From: Pseudomonadota bacterium
GTDB taxonomy: Bacteria; Pseudomonadota; Gammaproteobacteria; Steroidobacterales; Steroidobacteraceae
Direction of reading: 5' to 3'
Assembly: GCA_021780395.1 (NCBI GenBank)
Contig: JAJXYU010000070.1
Coordinates: 323-10,568 of the forward strand
DNA: 10,246 nucleotides
Shown: positions 8,556 to 10,246 of the stretch, in pieces
Numbering within the stretch: position 1 is the first letter of the stretch
Layout of the letters: each line of letters begins with the position of its first letter
Position numbers and translations under genes: made by a program
Notes under the pieces: model-generated
The model's database searches: none
Told to the model about the DNA's origin: nothing
Seen by the model: the letters and a program-made list of their open reading frames with translations, nothing else

Positions 8556-10051
8556 TTCGTCCGGGCGCGCTCGAGCAGGAAGTCGACGAGCAAGGGCACC
8601 GGGCGGCCGGTGCTGCCCTTCTGCGCGCCGCTCAGCCAGGCGGTGCCGGCGATGTCCAGATGGGCCCACTTCAGGTCCGTGGTGAACTTCGAGAGATACG
8701 CGGCCGCGGTGCACGCGCCGCCCTCCCGGCCGCCGACGTTCGCGACGTCGGCGAAATTGCTCTTGAGCTGGTCGACGTACTCCTCGCCGATCGGCAGGTG
8801 CCAAGCGCGGTCGTCGGCCCGCTGACCCGCGGCGGCGATCTCGGCGGCGAGCGCGTCGTCGTTGCTCATCAGGCCGCTGTAGTGGTTGCCGAGCGCGATC
8901 ACGCAGGCGCCCGTCAAGGTTGCCACGTCGATCACCGCGGCCGGCTTGAAGCGGCGGCTGTAGGTGAGCGCGTCGCAGAGGATCAGCCGTCCCTCCGCAT
9001 CGGTGTTCAACACCTCCACCGTCTGACCGGACATCGTCGTGACGACGTCGGCCGGCTTCACCGCGTTGCCCGCCGGCATGTTCTCGCAGGTCGGCACGAT
9101 CGCGACGAGGTTGATCGGCAGCCGCAGGTGCGCGGCCGTGCGGAACGCGCCGAGCACGGTCGCCGCGCCGCACATGTCGAACTTCATCTCGTCCATCGCC
9201 GGCGGATCCTTCAGCGAGATGCCGCCGGAATCGAAGGTGATCCCCTTGCCGACCAGGCAGAGCGGGGCCTGCGCGCGCGGCGCACCCCGATATTCGCAGA
9301 CGATCAGCCGCGGCGGCTCGGTCGAACCCTGGGCGACCGCGAGGAACGCGCCCATCTTGAGCGCCTTGATCTGCCGTTCGCCGAGCACCGTGACCTTCAC
9401 GCCGCGCAACTCGCGCATCGATTGCGCACGCACGCCGAGATGGGTCGGCGTGCAGACGTTCGGCGGCAGGTTCGCGAGGTCGCGTGCGAACGCGACGCCG
9501 TCGGCGACCGCGACGCCGTCGTCGAGCCCGCGTTGCGCGTGGCGCGCATCGCCCGCGCCGCCGGTCGCGATCCGGACCTCGCGCAGGCGCGGCGGCTTCG
9601 GCTTCGGGCCGGTCTTGAGATCCGGTATCCGGTAGCCTTGCGCGCGGAAAGTCTCCGCGATCCCGCGGGCGCGGCGGTAGGCGTCGAGCGCGAGGTCGGT
9701 GCCGGCGTCGACCGCGAGATACACGACCGCATCCGTCGCGCCGGTCTTCAGCAGCGCCTGCGCTGCCGCCTGCGCCGCCTTGCGGTATTGCCGGCGGTCG
9801 AACTTCTTGCGCGCGCCGAGCCCGACGAGCAGCACGCGTGCCGGACCCTCGTGGCCGGTGCGGCTGAGCAGCAGCGTGTCACCGAGCTTCGCCGCGAAGT
9901 CCTTGGACGCGAACAGGCGCGCCGCGGCACCGCCGATCCGCTGATCGACGAGCTGGCCGGCCGGGCCGAGTGCACCGTCCTCGTGCATGCCGATGACCGC
10001 GCAGGCGGTCGCTGCGCGCGCCCGGGGATCGGTGATCGCTTTGAATTCCAT
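8552..10051 (-). CDS. pepA: Leucyl aminopeptidase (M17), cytosol aminopeptidase A
   Basis: Two-metal hexameric exopeptidase that releases N-terminal amino acids, preferring leucine. In E. coli it also binds DNA in Xer site-specific recombination and in carAB control. It is 499 residues. Metal ligands and catalytic residues are all present, each one position before the E. coli numbering: K269, D274, D292, D351 and E353, plus catalytic K281 and R355, in VGKGITFDSGG, MKFDMCGA and the family signature NTDAEGRL. The N-terminal macro-like domain covers about residues 1-160. ATG 10051 is chosen because AAGGAG (10062-10057) lies 5 nt upstream; the GTG at 10057 overlaps that Shine-Dalgarno and is less likely. 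It is the first gene of the - strand operon and overlaps holC by 4 nt. Confidence 0.98.
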   Translation of the reverse strand: MEFKAITDPRARAATACAVIGMHEDGALGPAGQLVDQRIGGAAARLFASKDFAAKLGDTLLLSRTGHEGPARVLLVGLGARKKFDRRQYRKAAQAAAQALLKTGATDAVVYLAVDAGTDLALDAYRRARGIAETFRAQGYRIPDLKTGPKPKPPRLREVRIATGGAGDARHAQRGLDDGVAVADGVAFARDLANLPPNVCTPTHLGVRAQSMRELRGVKVTVLGERQIKALKMGAFLAVAQGSTEPPRLIVCEYRGAPRAQAPLCLVGKGITFDSGGISLKDPPAMDEMKFDMCGAATVLGAFRTAAHLRLPINLVAIVPTCENMPAGNAVKPADVVTTMSGQTVEVLNTDAEGRLILCDALTYSRRFKPAAVIDVATLTGACVIALGNHYSGLMSNDDALAAEIAAAGQRADDRAWHLPIGEEYVDQLKSNFADVANVGGREGGACTAAAYLSKFTTDLKWAHLDIAGTAWLSGAQKGSTGRPVPLLVDFLLERARTK

Positions 10052-10056
10052 GCTCA

Positions 10057-10062
10057 CTCCTT
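10057..10062 (-). promoter_or_regulatory. Shine-Dalgarno of pepA
   Basis: AAGGAG on the minus strand, 5 nt before ATG 10051. It is the only strong ribosome binding site seen at any gene start in this window, and it decides the ATG over the GTG at 10057. Confidence 0.8.
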
Positions 10063-10075
10063 GGCCAGGGTTCGG

Positions 10076-10098
10076 GGCGTCGGCGCGCGGCGTCGGCG
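10076..10098. repeat. 10-bp direct repeat in the pepA leader
   Basis: GGCGTCGGCG occurs at 10076-10085 and again at 10089-10098, separated by 3 bp. It lies between the candidate pepA transcript start and the Shine-Dalgarno. In DNA this GC-rich it may be chance; a protein-binding site is only a possibility. Confidence 0.5.
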
Positions 10099-10117
10099 AC
10101 GGTTGGATTTTGCGGCA

Positions 10118-10146
10118 AAGATGACTTTTTGGTGAAATTTAGTCAA
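10118..10146 (-). promoter_or_regulatory. Candidate sigma-70-type promoter of pepA
   Basis: On the minus strand a -35 box TTGACT (10146 to 10141) is followed 17 bp later by CATCTT (10123 to 10118), a 3/6 match to TATAAT. Transcription would start near 10111, leaving a leader of about 60 nt. The site lies in the only AT-rich island of the window. Five of six bases match in the -35 box; the -10 box is weak. Confidence 0.5.
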
Positions 10147-10151
10147 ATAAT
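10146..10151 (+). promoter_or_regulatory. Possible -10 box of a divergent gene beyond the right edge
   Basis: AATAAT on the plus strand matches TATAAT at five of six positions and overlaps the -35 box of the pepA promoter. In E. coli lptF is transcribed divergently from pepA, so a similar gene may lie to the right. No convincing -35 box is seen at 16-18 bp. Confidence 0.3.
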
Positions 10152-10178
10152 TCGGCCGGTCCGCTTTCCCTTGCCTCG

Positions 10179-10205
10179 CCCCGTGCGGCGCGCGTCGCCG
10201 CGGGG
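10179..10205. repeat. GC-rich imperfect inverted repeat upstream of pepA
   Basis: CCCCG (10179-10183) plus CGGCG (10186-10190) pair with CGCCGCGGGG (10196-10205), with a 2-nt TG bulge in the left arm and a 5-nt loop. No T run follows. The function is unknown. Confidence 0.4.
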
Positions 10206-10207
10206 TC

Positions 10208-10246
10208 GGCGCGATGCGCCGCGGCCGGCGCGATGCGCCGCGGCCG
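10208..10246. repeat. Two exact copies of a 19-bp tandem repeat running off the window edge
   Basis: GGCGCGATGCGCCGCGGCC occurs at 10208-10226 and 10227-10245, and 10246 continues the pattern. Each unit holds the dyad GGCGC-GAT-GCGCC and the palindrome CCGCGG. The array probably continues to the right, so its copy number cannot be judged. No gene is assigned to 10156-10246. Confidence 0.8.

Noticed and set aside
8556..9173. N-terminal extension of holC into pepA
   Set aside because: Out-of-frame translation of pepA; chi similarity begins at ATG 8555, which overlaps the pepA stop as ATGA.
8447..10135. 562-codon + strand frame opposite pepA and holC
   Set aside because: Antisense shadow spanning two real genes; Arg-rich and unrecognisable.
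10214..10246. ATG opening a frame to the right edge, possible start of a divergent gene
   Set aside because: It lies inside the 19-bp tandem repeat, encodes only Arg/Gly/Ala/Pro-type residues for 11 codons, and has no ribosome binding site.

Overview
This window is housekeeping DNA from a high-GC bacterium (above 65% GC by eye), most likely a gammaproteobacterium. Three things point there. The block pepA-holC-(small ORF)-valS has the same order as Escherichia coli pepA-holC-valS. The rimI-prfC linkage recalls E. coli holD-rimI-yjjG-prfC. The proteins PepA, ValS, RF3 and ProRS also match E. coli in length and motif spacing almost residue for residue. PssA is the integral-membrane CDP-alcohol phosphotransferase type rather than the E. 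coli type, and GC is high, so a Chromatiales-, Nevskiales- or Xanthomonadales-like lineage fits better than enterics. The exact lineage cannot be read from this window.

Layout. 1-1307 (-): proS, its 3' end cut off by the window edge. Only 32 bp away and divergent, a + strand run of four tightly packed genes follows: pssA (1340-2155), a family 4 uracil-DNA glycosylase (2160-2852), rimI (2881-3333) and prfC (3342-4931). A 78-bp convergent gap with GC-rich palindromes separates this from a - strand operon read right to left: pepA (10051-8552), holC (8555-8103, ATGA overlap with pepA), an unrecognised 92-aa ORF (8086-7808) and valS (7784-5010). 10058-10246 is the pepA upstream region, with an AT-rich promoter island and, at the very edge, a 19-bp tandem repeat. 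There is no mobile element, CRISPR array, tRNA or rRNA.

Roles. The genes serve translation (proS, valS, prfC, rimI), replication and repair (holC, UDG), membrane lipid synthesis (pssA) and peptide turnover (pepA). The most interesting observation is that the glycosylase starts with a short segment that closely resembles the N-terminal clamp-loader-binding peptide of E. coli HolD (psi). A Pro/Ala linker joins it to an apparently intact UDG domain, and the gene sits directly upstream of rimI, the place holD occupies in E. coli. This suggests a repair enzyme tethered to the DNA polymerase III clamp loader. A second pattern is that proS, pssA and valS all lack a Shine-Dalgarno sequence and instead carry a TANNNT hexamer at the exact distance expected for leaderless transcripts.
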